Source of the DNA: an uncultured Eggerthellaceae bacterium
Lineage (GTDB): Bacteria > Actinomycetota > Coriobacteriia > Coriobacteriales > Eggerthellaceae
Direction: 5' to 3'
Length of the DNA: 38,342 nucleotides
Assembly: GCA_910588435.1 (NCBI GenBank)
Contig: CAJUPL010000019.1
Location: 1-38,342, forward strand
Position numbers and translations under genes: made by a program. The notes under the pieces were generated by a model, which did no database searches, was not told where the DNA came from, and worked only from the letters and a program-made list of their open reading frames with translations. Position 1 is the stretch's first letter; every line of letters starts with the position of its first letter. Positions 1-7,030 of this stretch are shown piece after piece.

Positions 1-376
1 ATATCCAACCACATTCGACCGCCAGCCTGAGGCCTAGCGAGGGTGCTAGCCATCGTATGTGAGCAGGAAGAGGGCGTAAGGGTTGCAACCCGTTGCGCCC
101 GGATTGGTGATCTGCGCCAGGCAAGGTTACCTGACCAGTTGCTGGGTGCCGGGTGTTCGCAGGCTGTCGCCTGCGTTACGCATTGCTGGCGCAATGCTGC
201 GTCTCCAATGGAGACGCCCACATGGTGGGAGCAACTGCGCTTCCAATGGAAGCGCCCACACGAGAGGGGCGCAATGCAGCCGCCCACGAATCTTTTTAAG
301 GCCGCTACATGGTTGTGAATGAAATGAACAACCATGTTAAAGGCCGTAATAAAAGGAGCGGGCACAACGTGCCCGC
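1..376 (+). repeat. Hairpin-array repeat, copy R1 (left end cut by the window)
   Basis: The 406 bases before the gatB stop hold no credible gene, only a chain of hairpins. The window opens inside the loop of a hairpin whose complete version is at 19522-19554; the first 45 or so bases match 19535-19580 almost exactly. Then follow GGGTT/AACCC (80-91), CAGGCA-type stem (118-135), CGCAGGC/GCCTGCG (158-175), GCATTGC/GCAATGC (180-197), a clamp hairpin with TCTC/GAGA arms (199-217), another with CTTC/GAAG arms (237-255), a decayed third (about 265-285), and an end module: AAGGCCGCTAC (298-308), arms ATGGTTGT/ACAACCAT, GTTAAAGGCCG (336-346). A terminator-like hairpin closes it at 358-376. Related arrays occur five more times in the window. 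Confidence 0.85.
347..376 (-). terminator. Probable intrinsic terminator of gatCAB
   Basis: Read on the minus strand, the 8-bp stem GCGGGCAC/GTGCCCGC (369-376 and 358-365, 3-nt loop) is followed by CTCCTTTTATT. It lies about 30 nt beyond the gatB stop. It is also the last module of repeat copy R1, so the repeat appears to supply the operon's terminator. Confidence 0.65.
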
Positions 377-406
377 GACACCGGATTGGGGCAGCAATGC
401 TACAGG

Positions 407-1981
407 CTAGGAGAGCTTCTCCTCTAGGAGCTGGTTGATGATCTGAGGGTTGCCCTTGCCAGCCATCTGCTTCATGCACTGCCCAACGAAGAAGCCGATC
501 AGCCCGGTCTTGCCACCCTTGTACTGCTCAACCTTGTCCGGATTCTCAGCAAGCACGGCATCCACAACAGCCTCGATGGCACCAGTGTCAGACACCTGCT
601 CCATCCCGCGCTCTTCCACGATGACCTTCGGATCCTTGTCCTCATCCAGCACAGCCTGGAACACCTCTTTGCCCTGCTTGGAGGATATCGCCCCGGACTT
701 CGTCAGCTGCGCCAGCTGCACAGCGCGCGCTGGCGTGAAGGCACACGTCTCAAGGTCAGCATCAGCGTTCGCATTGAGCCAAGCTGTCACATCGTTGATC
801 ACCAGGTTGGCGATGGGCTTCGCAAGCTCCTTCGCGTCTCCCTTCGCATCCGCCATGCAGCCCTCGAAGAAGGTTGCGGTTGAGCGGTGCTCCACCAAGT
901 GGCGCGCGTCGTAAGCAGAGAGCCCATACTCCGCCGAATACCGCTTCGCCTTGTCATCAGGCAGCTCCGGCAGCTTGTCGCGAACGCTCTGGATGAACTC
1001 ATCGGAGAGGTCATACGGTGCCAAGTCCGGCTCAGGGAAGAGCCTGTAGTCGTCAGCCGTCTCTTTCACGCGCATGACGATGGTGCGCTTCGCAGACGGA
1101 TCCCAATGACGCGTCTCCTGATAGATCTGCCCGCCCTCGTCCAGCACAGAAGCCTGGCGACGGATCTCATAGAGAAGGCCATCATGCAGGCTCTTGAAGG
1201 AGTTGATGTTCTTCAGCTCCGTCTTCACGCCCAGCTCAGTGCTGCCACGGCGGCGCAATGACACGTTGCCATCGCAACGCAGGCTGCCCTCTTCCATGGA
1301 GCAGTCAGAGATGCCAAGCGCCAGATAGATCTGGCGGAGCTTCTGCATGAACAAGCGCGCCTCCTCAGGCGTGCGAAGATCCGGCTCTGTCACCAGCTCT
1401 ATCAGCGGCGTGCCGGCGCGATTGTAGTCCACGAGCGAATGCGTGGCACCCGCGATGCGCCCCTCTTCGCCGCCGATGTGCACCATCTTGCCCGCATCTT
1501 CTTCCATGTGGATGCGCGTGATGCCAACGTGCGCGCGATAGCCGTCATCCGTCACGATGATGTTCTCGAACTCGTCCCCCACGGAAGCGCCCTTGAGGCC
1601 GTAGCGCTCTTCGGCCGCCTTGCCGTCAACCTCAAGGTCAAGGTGCCCGCGCATGCAGAACGCAACAGGACCCTGCGTGGTCTGGAAGTTCTTCGCCATG
1701 TCAGGGTACATATAGTTCTTGCGGTAGAACATGGAGTGCTTCTCTATGTCACAGTTCGTAGCCAGGCCCGCAAGCACGATGGACTGGATAGCAGCCTTGT
1801 TCGGCACGGGAAGCGCTCCGGGAAGCCCCAAGCAGACCGGGCACGTGTGAGTGTTGGGCTCAGCGCCGAACTCCAGCTTGCACCCGCAGAACATCTTCGT
1901 CTCAAGCGTGGTCAGCTCTGTGTGGACCTCAAGGCCGATGACCGCCTCGTATCTTTCAAGGACCTCTTCAAGCGTCTGCAT
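407..1981 (-). CDS. gatB: Aspartyl/glutamyl-tRNA(Asn/Gln) amidotransferase subunit B
   Basis: GatB is the kinase/tRNA-binding subunit of the GatCAB amidotransferase, which converts Glu-tRNA(Gln) or Asp-tRNA(Asn) to the correct aminoacyl-tRNA in the cytoplasm. The product is 524 aa, normal for the family. It begins MQTLEEVLERYEAVIGLEVHTEL, the usual GatB opening, followed by the structural zinc cysteines (FCGCKLEF, then HTCPVCLG), the family segment around YMYPDMAKNFQ, and a C-terminal YqeY-like tail domain (GKTGLIGFFVGQCMKQMAGK). An in-frame upstream start at 2068 would add 29 residues overlapping gatA; the start at 1981 is preferred because it lies one base after the gatA TAG and matches the family N-terminus. 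It is the last gene of the gatC-gatA-gatB operon. Confidence 0.97.
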   Translation of the reverse strand: MQTLEEVLERYEAVIGLEVHTELTTLETKMFCGCKLEFGAEPNTHTCPVCLGLPGALPVPNKAAIQSIVLAGLATNCDIEKHSMFYRKNYMYPDMAKNFQTTQGPVAFCMRGHLDLEVDGKAAEERYGLKGASVGDEFENIIVTDDGYRAHVGITRIHMEEDAGKMVHIGGEEGRIAGATHSLVDYNRAGTPLIELVTEPDLRTPEEARLFMQKLRQIYLALGISDCSMEEGSLRCDGNVSLRRRGSTELGVKTELKNINSFKSLHDGLLYEIRRQASVLDEGGQIYQETRHWDPSAKRTIVMRVKETADDYRLFPEPDLAPYDLSDEFIQSVRDKLPELPDDKAKRYSAEYGLSAYDARHLVEHRSTATFFEGCMADAKGDAKELAKPIANLVINDVTAWLNANADADLETCAFTPARAVQLAQLTKSGAISSKQGKEVFQAVLDEDKDPKVIVEERGMEQVSDTGAIEAVVDAVLAENPDKVEQYKGGKTGLIGFFVGQCMKQMAGKGNPQIINQLLEEKLS

Positions 1982-1982
1982 G

Positions 1983-3476
1983 CTACTCACCCACCTTGAA
2001 GTCAGGCGCAACCTGAGCCTTGCCGTACGCGCGCTCAAGCTCAGCAGCAGCGCGGAACATGACCTCATCTTGGAACGCCGGTGATATCAACTGCACTCCT
2101 ATGGGCAGCCCCGAATCCTCCCCCACGCCACACGGCACGCTCATGCCGCCATTGCCAGCGATGTTGATGGAGATGGTGAACATATCGGACAGGTACATCT
2201 CGGTTGGGTCTGCTATCTCGCCGAACTTGAACGCCGTGCGCGGCGCGCTTGGCGTGAGCAGGCAGTCAACCTGCTTGAACGCGTCCGTGTAATCCTGCGT
2301 GATCAGCGTTCTGACCTGCTGCGCCGGGTAGTAGTATTGCTCGTACACGCCCGCAGACAGAAGGTAGCTGCCCAACATGATGCGCCGCCTTGCCTCGGGC
2401 CCGAAGCCCTTCGCGCGGCTGGCCTCATACTGGCTGCCCAGATCCTTGTGCCCCGGGTCAGAGAATCCATACCTGACAGAATCGAAGCGTGCCAGGTTGC
2501 TGAACGCCTCGCACGGGCCAAGCACGTAGTACGCGCTGATGGCAGCAGAGGCATGCGGCAGCTCTATCTCATGAAGCTCAGCGCCAGCGGCCTCAAGCTT
2601 CTTCGCCGCCTCCTGAACGCGCTGCTTCACCTCATCTGAGAGCCCCTTCGCCTCAAGGAACGCAGGCACGATGCCAACCTTCATGCCCTTAGCCCCCGCA
2701 TCCAGCTTGGCCGTGTAGTCCCCCTGGCAAGGCTGCGAGGTGCAGTCACGCGGATCATGCCCGCAGATGGCGTTCATGGCAAGCGCGGCGTCTTCCACAG
2801 ACCTTGCGAACGGGCCTACCTGGTCAAGCGATGAGCCGAAGGCCACAACGCCATACCTAGAGACCGCCCCGTAGGTGGGCTTCACGCCAACGACGCCGCA
2901 GAAGGACGCTGGCTGGCGGATGGAGCCGCCCGTGTCAGAGCCAAGCGTCACCGGCACCAAACCCGCAGCCACAGCCGCAGCGCTGCCGCCGGAAGAGCCA
3001 CCCGGCACGCGACCTGTATCCCAAGGATTGCAAGTTGGGCCGAAGGCGCTGGTCTCCGTGGAGGAGCCGAACGCGAACTCATCCATGTTGAGCTTGCCCA
3101 TGGGGATGGCACCCGCATCAAGCGTCTTCTGCACGCAGGTTGCCGTGTAAGGTGACACGTAGTCTGCCAGCATGTTCGACGAGCAAGTGGTGTGCGTGCC
3201 CTCAAGGTTCATGTTGTCCTTGAACCCCACGGGGACGCCCGCAAGCACACCCGCATCAGCGAACGTGCCGTCTGCTATGCGTGCGTCAAGCGCATCTGCC
3301 TGCGCAAGAGCCTGATCGCGAGAGGTCTCAAGGAAGGAATGGATCTTCCTATCCGCATCTTGGATGACATCAAGGGTGGCCTCTGCCACCTCACGGCATG
3401 AGAACTCCTTAGCCGCAAGCCCATCTTGCAGCTCACGCACGCTCATCTGCCCGAAGGGCGTATTCGCATTCGTCAT
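1983..3476 (-). CDS. gatA: Aspartyl/glutamyl-tRNA(Asn/Gln) amidotransferase subunit A
   Basis: GatA is the glutaminase subunit of GatCAB and supplies ammonia from glutamine. The 497-aa product belongs to the amidase-signature family. The Ser-cisSer-Lys triad is visible: Lys86 (VGFKDN), Ser161 in the glycine/serine-rich GGSSGGS segment, and the nucleophile Ser185 (GGSIRQPA). Their spacing equals that known for Staphylococcus GatA (79/154/178). The C-terminus carries the expected GLPIGVQL segment. The ATG directly abuts the gatC stop and the TAG is one base before gatB, so the three subunits are translationally coupled in order C-A-B. Confidence 0.98.
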   Translation of the reverse strand: MTNANTPFGQMSVRELQDGLAAKEFSCREVAEATLDVIQDADRKIHSFLETSRDQALAQADALDARIADGTFADAGVLAGVPVGFKDNMNLEGTHTTCSSNMLADYVSPYTATCVQKTLDAGAIPMGKLNMDEFAFGSSTETSAFGPTCNPWDTGRVPGGSSGGSAAAVAAGLVPVTLGSDTGGSIRQPASFCGVVGVKPTYGAVSRYGVVAFGSSLDQVGPFARSVEDAALAMNAICGHDPRDCTSQPCQGDYTAKLDAGAKGMKVGIVPAFLEAKGLSDEVKQRVQEAAKKLEAAGAELHEIELPHASAAISAYYVLGPCEAFSNLARFDSVRYGFSDPGHKDLGSQYEASRAKGFGPEARRRIMLGSYLLSAGVYEQYYYPAQQVRTLITQDYTDAFKQVDCLLTPSAPRTAFKFGEIADPTEMYLSDMFTISINIAGNGGMSVPCGVGEDSGLPIGVQLISPAFQDEVMFRAAAELERAYGKAQVAPDFKVGE

Positions 3477-3788
3477 CTAGCGGTCACCTCCCTCAGAGAG
3501 GATAGCCGGGATTAGGAAGCTGCCATCCTGCTGCTTCGGCGCATTCGCCAGCGCCTCTTCCTGCGTGAAGCTGGGCTCTTCCACGTCTTCCCGCATCACG
3601 TTCGACAAGCTGCCGATGGGATGGAACGTGGGCTCCACGCCCTCAAGATCGTACTGTCGAATGGGTTCCAAGCTGTCTATGATGGAGTTCAGATCCACGG
3701 TCATCTGCGCAACCTCGTCCTCGGTCATGCCGATCCGAGTGTACTCAGCTATTCCGCGGACATCTGACTCAGTGAGATGCTGCGTCAT
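3477..3788 (-). CDS. gatC: Aspartyl/glutamyl-tRNA(Asn/Gln) amidotransferase subunit C
   Basis: GatC is the small scaffold that wraps around GatA and stabilises the heterotrimer. The product is 103 aa, the usual length. The N-terminal half reads as a GatC helical hairpin (LTESDVRGIAEYTRIGMTED), with the typical LEPIRQYDLEGVEPTFHP segment in the middle and the redox-neutral C-terminal tail ending in SFLIPAILSEGGDR. It is the first gene of gatCAB and its stop touches the gatA start. GGCAGGAAG lies just before the ATG and serves as a moderate ribosome-binding site. Confidence 0.95.
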   Translation of the reverse strand: MTQHLTESDVRGIAEYTRIGMTEDEVAQMTVDLNSIIDSLEPIRQYDLEGVEPTFHPIGSLSNVMREDVEEPSFTQEEALANAPKQQDGSFLIPAILSEGGDR

Positions 3789-3827
3789 CTTCCTGCCTTC
3801 GAAGTGGGTCTCTTCCAGAATCCGTCA

Positions 3828-3854
3828 ATGATATCACGCATGCGCCATTCTCAA
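3828..3854 (-). promoter_or_regulatory. Candidate gatCAB promoter
   Basis: On the minus strand a TATCAT -10 (3828-3833) is preceded by TGA, giving an extended -10. A weak TTGAGA -35 (3849-3854) lies 15 bp upstream, which is short. It is about 40 nt ahead of the gatC ATG. Sequence-only call. Confidence 0.35.
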
Positions 3855-4029
3855 ATTGATACTCTGACCTCGTAAGTAACGAGAAGATTGAGCGCGAAGA
3901 ACTTAAGGCATACGCTCTTCAGTGCGAACGCACACGCGGCGAAGTTGGTCCTAATATACGAATCAAGCCAAGGCCTTGACTTCAAAAGGGAACGAATGGG
4001 AACACGCTACATCAGGAGGCAAGATCACG

Positions 4030-4173
4030 ATGACTGAGGAAGAGAAGATCGCACAAAAGCAGGCTGAGCAGGACGCATTCGCAGCAGAGGCTGCACAGAA
4101 GGCAGTTGCCCAGGAAGGCGGCATCAACGTCAAGGAATTCGAGGACGTAGAGACCACCATCCACGGCATCTAG
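4030..4173 (+). CDS. Small acidic protein of unknown function (47 aa)
   Basis: The ORF is preceded by a perfect AGGAGG (4014-4019) ten bases before ATG 4030 and followed by a GC-rich hairpin at 4204-4226, so it looks like a real small gene. An in-frame upstream ATG (3976) would give 65 aa but lacks a good ribosome-binding site. The peptide starts MTEEEKIAQKQAEQDAFAAE, an amphipathic Ala/Glu/Gln/Lys helix with possible coiled-coil character, then a Gly-Gly hinge (residues 30-31) and the tail INVKEFEDVETTIHGI. It has no cysteine, signal peptide or membrane segment. It is a lone plus-strand gene between two minus-strand operons. A Gly-Gly with a short tail recalls leader peptides, but no peptidase, transporter or maturase lies nearby, so no function is assigned. 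Confidence 0.6.
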   Translation: MTEEEKIAQKQAEQDAFAAEAAQKAVAQEGGINVKEFEDVETTIHGI

Positions 4174-4203
4174 TCACATATCTGATAACTCTTTGCACAG
4201 CTT

Positions 4204-4226
4204 GAGGGCCGCATCATGCGGCCCTC
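4204..4226 (+). terminator. Probable terminator after the 47-aa ORF
   Basis: Nine-base-pair GC-rich stem GAGGGCCGC/GCGGCCCTC with a 5-nt loop, followed by CTATTCAT rather than a clean T run. It lies 30 nt after the stop of the small plus-strand ORF. Confidence 0.55.
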
Positions 4227-4261
4227 CTATTCATGTCACAGATATTCCTCAGGCTGCGCCC

Positions 4262-4279
4262 CTTCGGCTGAAGCCGAAG
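4262..4279. other. Hairpin at the 3' end of the acetyltransferase gene
   Basis: Perfect 8-bp inverted repeat CTTCGGCT/AGCCGAAG with a 2-nt centre, 10 nt beyond the stop of the minus-strand acetyltransferase. There is no T tract on either side, so it is probably a transcript-end stabiliser or a weak terminator. Confidence 0.4.
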
Positions 4280-4289
4280 CTACGAGGAG

Positions 4290-5087
4290 TCAGCGGCCCG
4301 TATAATCCAGCCTGAAGTGCTCCTTCAAGGCTCCATCCACCTCATCATCAGCCAGCTGGATGGTCTCTTTGCCATTCGCTGACTGGATCTTGATCACGCC
4401 GTCCTTGTAGGACTTGAACCCATCTGACGTCAGCACGTTCGCCATCTCACCGTCTGTGAAGAGGCTCCCCGGACTTGCGCAGATGATGTTCATCATGTCG
4501 AAGTCCTCCTCTTCGGCATCAACCGTATAGAGGACCATGACGCCTTGCCGCTCACCCTTGGAATCTATGCGCTCTATGCGCCACTGAACGGGCAGCGCAC
4601 CCGCGCCCACATCAGGGCCCTCAGCAGTGGCGATGAACTTGTGACCGTCAACTTCCTGGATCACGCCATCTTCTAGCATGAGGAGCCCGTGGGGTGCCGG
4701 GCCACCCCAGCCAACGTCCACCATGCACACCTCATCACCCAGCGTGACGATGGTGGTGCGGTGATTTATGGGCTGCGGGGAATCCTCGCGTGAGATGGAG
4801 CGCGCGAACGCCGGGCGCGCCTTGTACCCAAGCGTCACCAAGAGCTCATAGAAGAGCTTATTCAGCTCAAAGCAGTAGCCGCCCAGATTCCTGTCCACCA
4901 CGTTCTCGTACAGCGCATCCATGGAGAGGTCCGGCACGTCCCCTGTGCGGCAGAGCCTGATGGTCTCGAACGGAACGCCACGCAAGTGCGCCACGGTCAG
5001 GCGCTCTAGCGCTTCGATGCTGGGAGTCACGCTCCCCGTATACCCGATCCTATGCAGATACTTCTCAGTCTCAGGAACCGTGAACAT
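4290..5087 (-). CDS. nat: Arylamine N-acetyltransferase family protein
   Basis: NAT enzymes transfer acetyl from acetyl-CoA to arylamines, hydrazines or polyketide-type amines by a ping-pong mechanism. The 265-aa product has the whole family layout: an N-terminal helical part (YLHRIGYTGSVTPS, then LTVAHLRGVPFETI), and the catalytic triad Cys72 (LGGYCFELN), His109 (PINHRTTIV) and Asp124 (MVDVGWGG). The canonical RGGxCFExN reads RNLGGYCFELN here. The C-terminal third is less conserved. It lies 23 nt downstream of the IMP dehydrogenase gene on the same strand with no terminator between, so they may be co-transcribed. The natural substrate cannot be told; in gut bacteria such enzymes can act on aromatic drugs. 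Confidence 0.9.
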   Translation of the reverse strand: MFTVPETEKYLHRIGYTGSVTPSIEALERLTVAHLRGVPFETIRLCRTGDVPDLSMDALYENVVDRNLGGYCFELNKLFYELLVTLGYKARPAFARSISREDSPQPINHRTTIVTLGDEVCMVDVGWGGPAPHGLLMLEDGVIQEVDGHKFIATAEGPDVGAGALPVQWRIERIDSKGERQGVMVLYTVDAEEEDFDMMNIICASPGSLFTDGEMANVLTSDGFKSYKDGVIKIQSANGKETIQLADDEVDGALKEHFRLDYTGR

Positions 5088-5110
5088 GGCTTTGGTCCTA
5101 TCGTCTTTCC

Positions 5111-6616
5111 CTATGAAGCGCTCTTGTCCTTCAGGACGACATCGTGCGCGCCGCCTTCGATGATGGATGTGGAGGACACAACGGTGAGCTTCGCCTTCTC
5201 CTGCAGCTCAGGGATGGTGAGCGCGCCGCAATTGCACATGGTGCTCTTCACCTTGGAGAGCGTGAGGTCAACATTGTCCTTCAAAGGACCAGCGTAAGGC
5301 ACGTAAGAGTCAACGCCCTCTTCGAACGCCAGCCCCTTCTTGTCTCCGCCGGAGTCATAGCGCTGCCAGTTCCTTGCACGGGCGCTTCCCTCACCCCAGT
5401 ACTCCTTCATGTAGGAGCCGTTCACCATCACGCGGTTGGACGGGCTCTCATCAAAGCGTGCGAAGTAGCGGCCGAGCATCACGAAGTCAGAGCCCATGGC
5501 AAGCGCCAGGCTGATGTGGTGGTCATAGACGATGCCGCCATCAGAGCAGATGGGGATGTAGACGCCCGTTTCACGGAACCACTCATCGCGCGCCTTCGCA
5601 ACCTCTATCACAGCTGTTGCCTGGCCGCGGCCGATGCCCTTCGTCTCACGGGTGATGCAGATGGATCCGCCGCCGATGCCGATCTTGATGAAGTCAGCTC
5701 CGCAGTTGGCCAGGAAGCGGAAGCCCTCAGCGTCCACCACGTTGCCAGCGCCGATCTTGACCTCATCGCCGTAATGTTCGCGAACCCACTCAAGGGTGAG
5801 CCTCTGCCAATCCGAATAGCCCTCGGAAGAGTCAATGCAGAGGACGTCAACGCCAGCCTCCACAAGTGCCGGCACGCGCTCTGCGTAGTCACGAGTATTG
5901 ATGCCCGCGCCCACCATGTAGCGCTTGTGCGCGTCCAGCATCTCATCCGGGTTGGACTTGTGGGAGTCATAGTCCTTGCGGAAGACCAGGGCAACCAGGT
6001 TGTCGTTCGCATCCACAATGGGCAGGCAGTTCAGCTTGTGCTCCCAGATGATGTCATTCGCATCCTTCAGCGTTGTATCCGCAGGCGCCACGATCATCTT
6101 GTCACGCGGGGTCATGAAGCTGTGCACGGACTCATTCGGGTCCATGCGGGAGACGCGGTAGTCACGGGAAGTGACGATCCCTAAGAGCTTTCCGTGGCTG
6201 GTGCCGTCATCTGTGACAGGCATGGTGGAGAAGCCGTGCTCCTCTTTGAGCTCTACCACGTCAGCAAGCGTCATGTTCGGGGAGAGGTTCACGTCTGACG
6301 TGACGAAGCCTGCCTTGTAGTCCTTCACGCGGCGGACCATTGCCGCCTCGTCTTCGATGGATTGGGAGCCATAGATGAAGGAGAGGCCGCCTTCTGTTGC
6401 CAGCGCCACGGCCATGCGGTCATCGGAGACCGACTGCATGATGGCGGAGACCATTGGGATGGAGAGGCTGATGGGGCACTCTTCTTCGCCCTTCTTGTAC
6501 TTCACCAGCGGAGTCTTGAGGGAGACCTCAGAGGGGATGCATGTCTCAGGAGAATAGCCTGGCACCAACAGATACTCATTGAAAGTGCGTGACGGTTCGT
6601 CGAAGTAAAAGGCCAT
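5111..6616 (-). CDS. guaB: IMP dehydrogenase, Tritrichomonas-like subtype
   Basis: IMPDH oxidises IMP to XMP with NAD, the committed step of guanine nucleotide synthesis. The 501-aa product is a TIM barrel with an inserted CBS pair (about residues 95-220). The catalytic cysteine is Cys320 in GIGGGSICITRE, where most bacteria have GPGSICTTR; the catalytic Thr322 is kept. The mobile flap has the Arg419-Tyr420 dyad in RARNWQRYD, and the C-terminal part contains VKSTMCNCGALTIP and EGGAHDV. From memory these segments match the Tritrichomonas foetus enzyme (Cys319, Arg418-Tyr419) far better than typical GuaB. GGGGGAG precedes the ATG. The arylamine acetyltransferase gene follows directly. Confidence 0.95.
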   Translation of the reverse strand: MAFYFDEPSRTFNEYLLVPGYSPETCIPSEVSLKTPLVKYKKGEEECPISLSIPMVSAIMQSVSDDRMAVALATEGGLSFIYGSQSIEDEAAMVRRVKDYKAGFVTSDVNLSPNMTLADVVELKEEHGFSTMPVTDDGTSHGKLLGIVTSRDYRVSRMDPNESVHSFMTPRDKMIVAPADTTLKDANDIIWEHKLNCLPIVDANDNLVALVFRKDYDSHKSNPDEMLDAHKRYMVGAGINTRDYAERVPALVEAGVDVLCIDSSEGYSDWQRLTLEWVREHYGDEVKIGAGNVVDAEGFRFLANCGADFIKIGIGGGSICITRETKGIGRGQATAVIEVAKARDEWFRETGVYIPICSDGGIVYDHHISLALAMGSDFVMLGRYFARFDESPSNRVMVNGSYMKEYWGEGSARARNWQRYDSGGDKKGLAFEEGVDSYVPYAGPLKDNVDLTLSKVKSTMCNCGALTIPELQEKAKLTVVSSTSIIEGGAHDVVLKDKSAS

Positions 6617-6651
6617 GTCTCCCCCATCCCATATGTCGTCAAGTTGCTGCC

Positions 6652-6657
6652 ATTATA
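6652..6657 (-). promoter_or_regulatory. Candidate guaB -10 element
   Basis: Perfect TATAAT on the minus strand, 35 nt before the guaB ATG. No convincing -35 at 16-18 bp. The right edge of repeat array R2 lies just upstream. Confidence 0.45.
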
Positions 6658-6689
6658 TACGGAAGACCGAAAGACCCAGATGAGGGATA

Positions 6690-6925
6690 TGGGTTAGGCA
6701 ACCTTGCCCGGATTGAGGGTGGAAGCCTGGCGTGACCGGATAGTTGGTCTGCGCCAGGCAAGGCTGCCTGACCAGTTGCTGGGTGCCGGGTGTTCGCAGG
6801 CTATCGCCTGCGTTACGTTGCACTGGCGTGCAACTGCGCTTCCAATGGAAGCGCCCACACGGTGGGGAGCAATGCTGCGGCTGCAATGCAGCCGCCTACC
6901 GCAGGGGAGGGGCGATGCAGCCCCA
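6690..6925 (+). repeat. Hairpin-array repeat, copy R2
   Basis: This fills most of the gap between the rubrerythrin and guaB genes. Recognisable modules in order: CCGGATAGTTGGTC entry, CAGGCA/TGCCTG stem, GTGCCGGGTG, CGCAGGC/GCCTGCG with loop TATC (6795-6812), GTTGCAC/GTGCAAC with loop TGGC (6817-6834), a clamp hairpin with CTTC/GAAG arms (6836-6854), and one with GCTG/CAGC arms (6877-6895). It ends in a G-rich stretch. No reading frame of gene quality is present; the open frames here are by-products of the repeat. The end module seen in R1, R4 and R5 is missing. Confidence 0.85.
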
Positions 6926-6962
6926 CTGCAAAAAGGAAAAGATCAGGTCAGGCAAAGAAAGC

Positions 6963-6991
6963 GAGAAGCCACGGGCTTGCCGTGGCTTCTC
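6963..6991 (-). terminator. Rubrerythrin terminator
   Basis: Perfect 12-bp stem GAGAAGCCACGG/CCGTGGCTTCTC with a 5-nt loop, 27 nt beyond the rubrerythrin stop. On the minus strand it is followed by GCTTTCTTTGCC. The segment after it (6943-6960) recurs downstream of tRNA-Leu. Confidence 0.8.
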
Positions 6992-7000
6992 AGCGTCAGT

Positions 7001-7030
7001 CAAGGAGTTCTAAGATCTTAGAACTCCTTG
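7001..7030. repeat. Perfect 30-bp palindrome across the rubrerythrin stop codon
   Basis: The half-site CAAGGAGTTCTAAGA is followed at once by its exact reverse complement, with no spacer. The centre is AGATCT. It includes the last three codons (Lys-Glu-Phe), the TAA at 7018-7020 and 17 bases of 3' flank, and lies 9 bp from the terminator stem. Confidence 0.9.

Noticed and set aside
43..322. Open frames of 79-91 aa in the first 400 bases, and similar ones in the other arrays (for example 6704-7021, 17401-17775, 19123-19713)
   Set aside because: They are read from hairpin repeat sequence, share peptide fragments only because the repeats are alike, lack ribosome-binding sites, and overlap on both strands.
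5144..6184. 346-aa plus-strand frame opposite guaB, and other long antisense frames opposite rpoB, rpoC, dnaE and the EcfA gene
   Set aside because: They arise from codon bias on the other strand of conserved genes; their predicted proteins have no family features.
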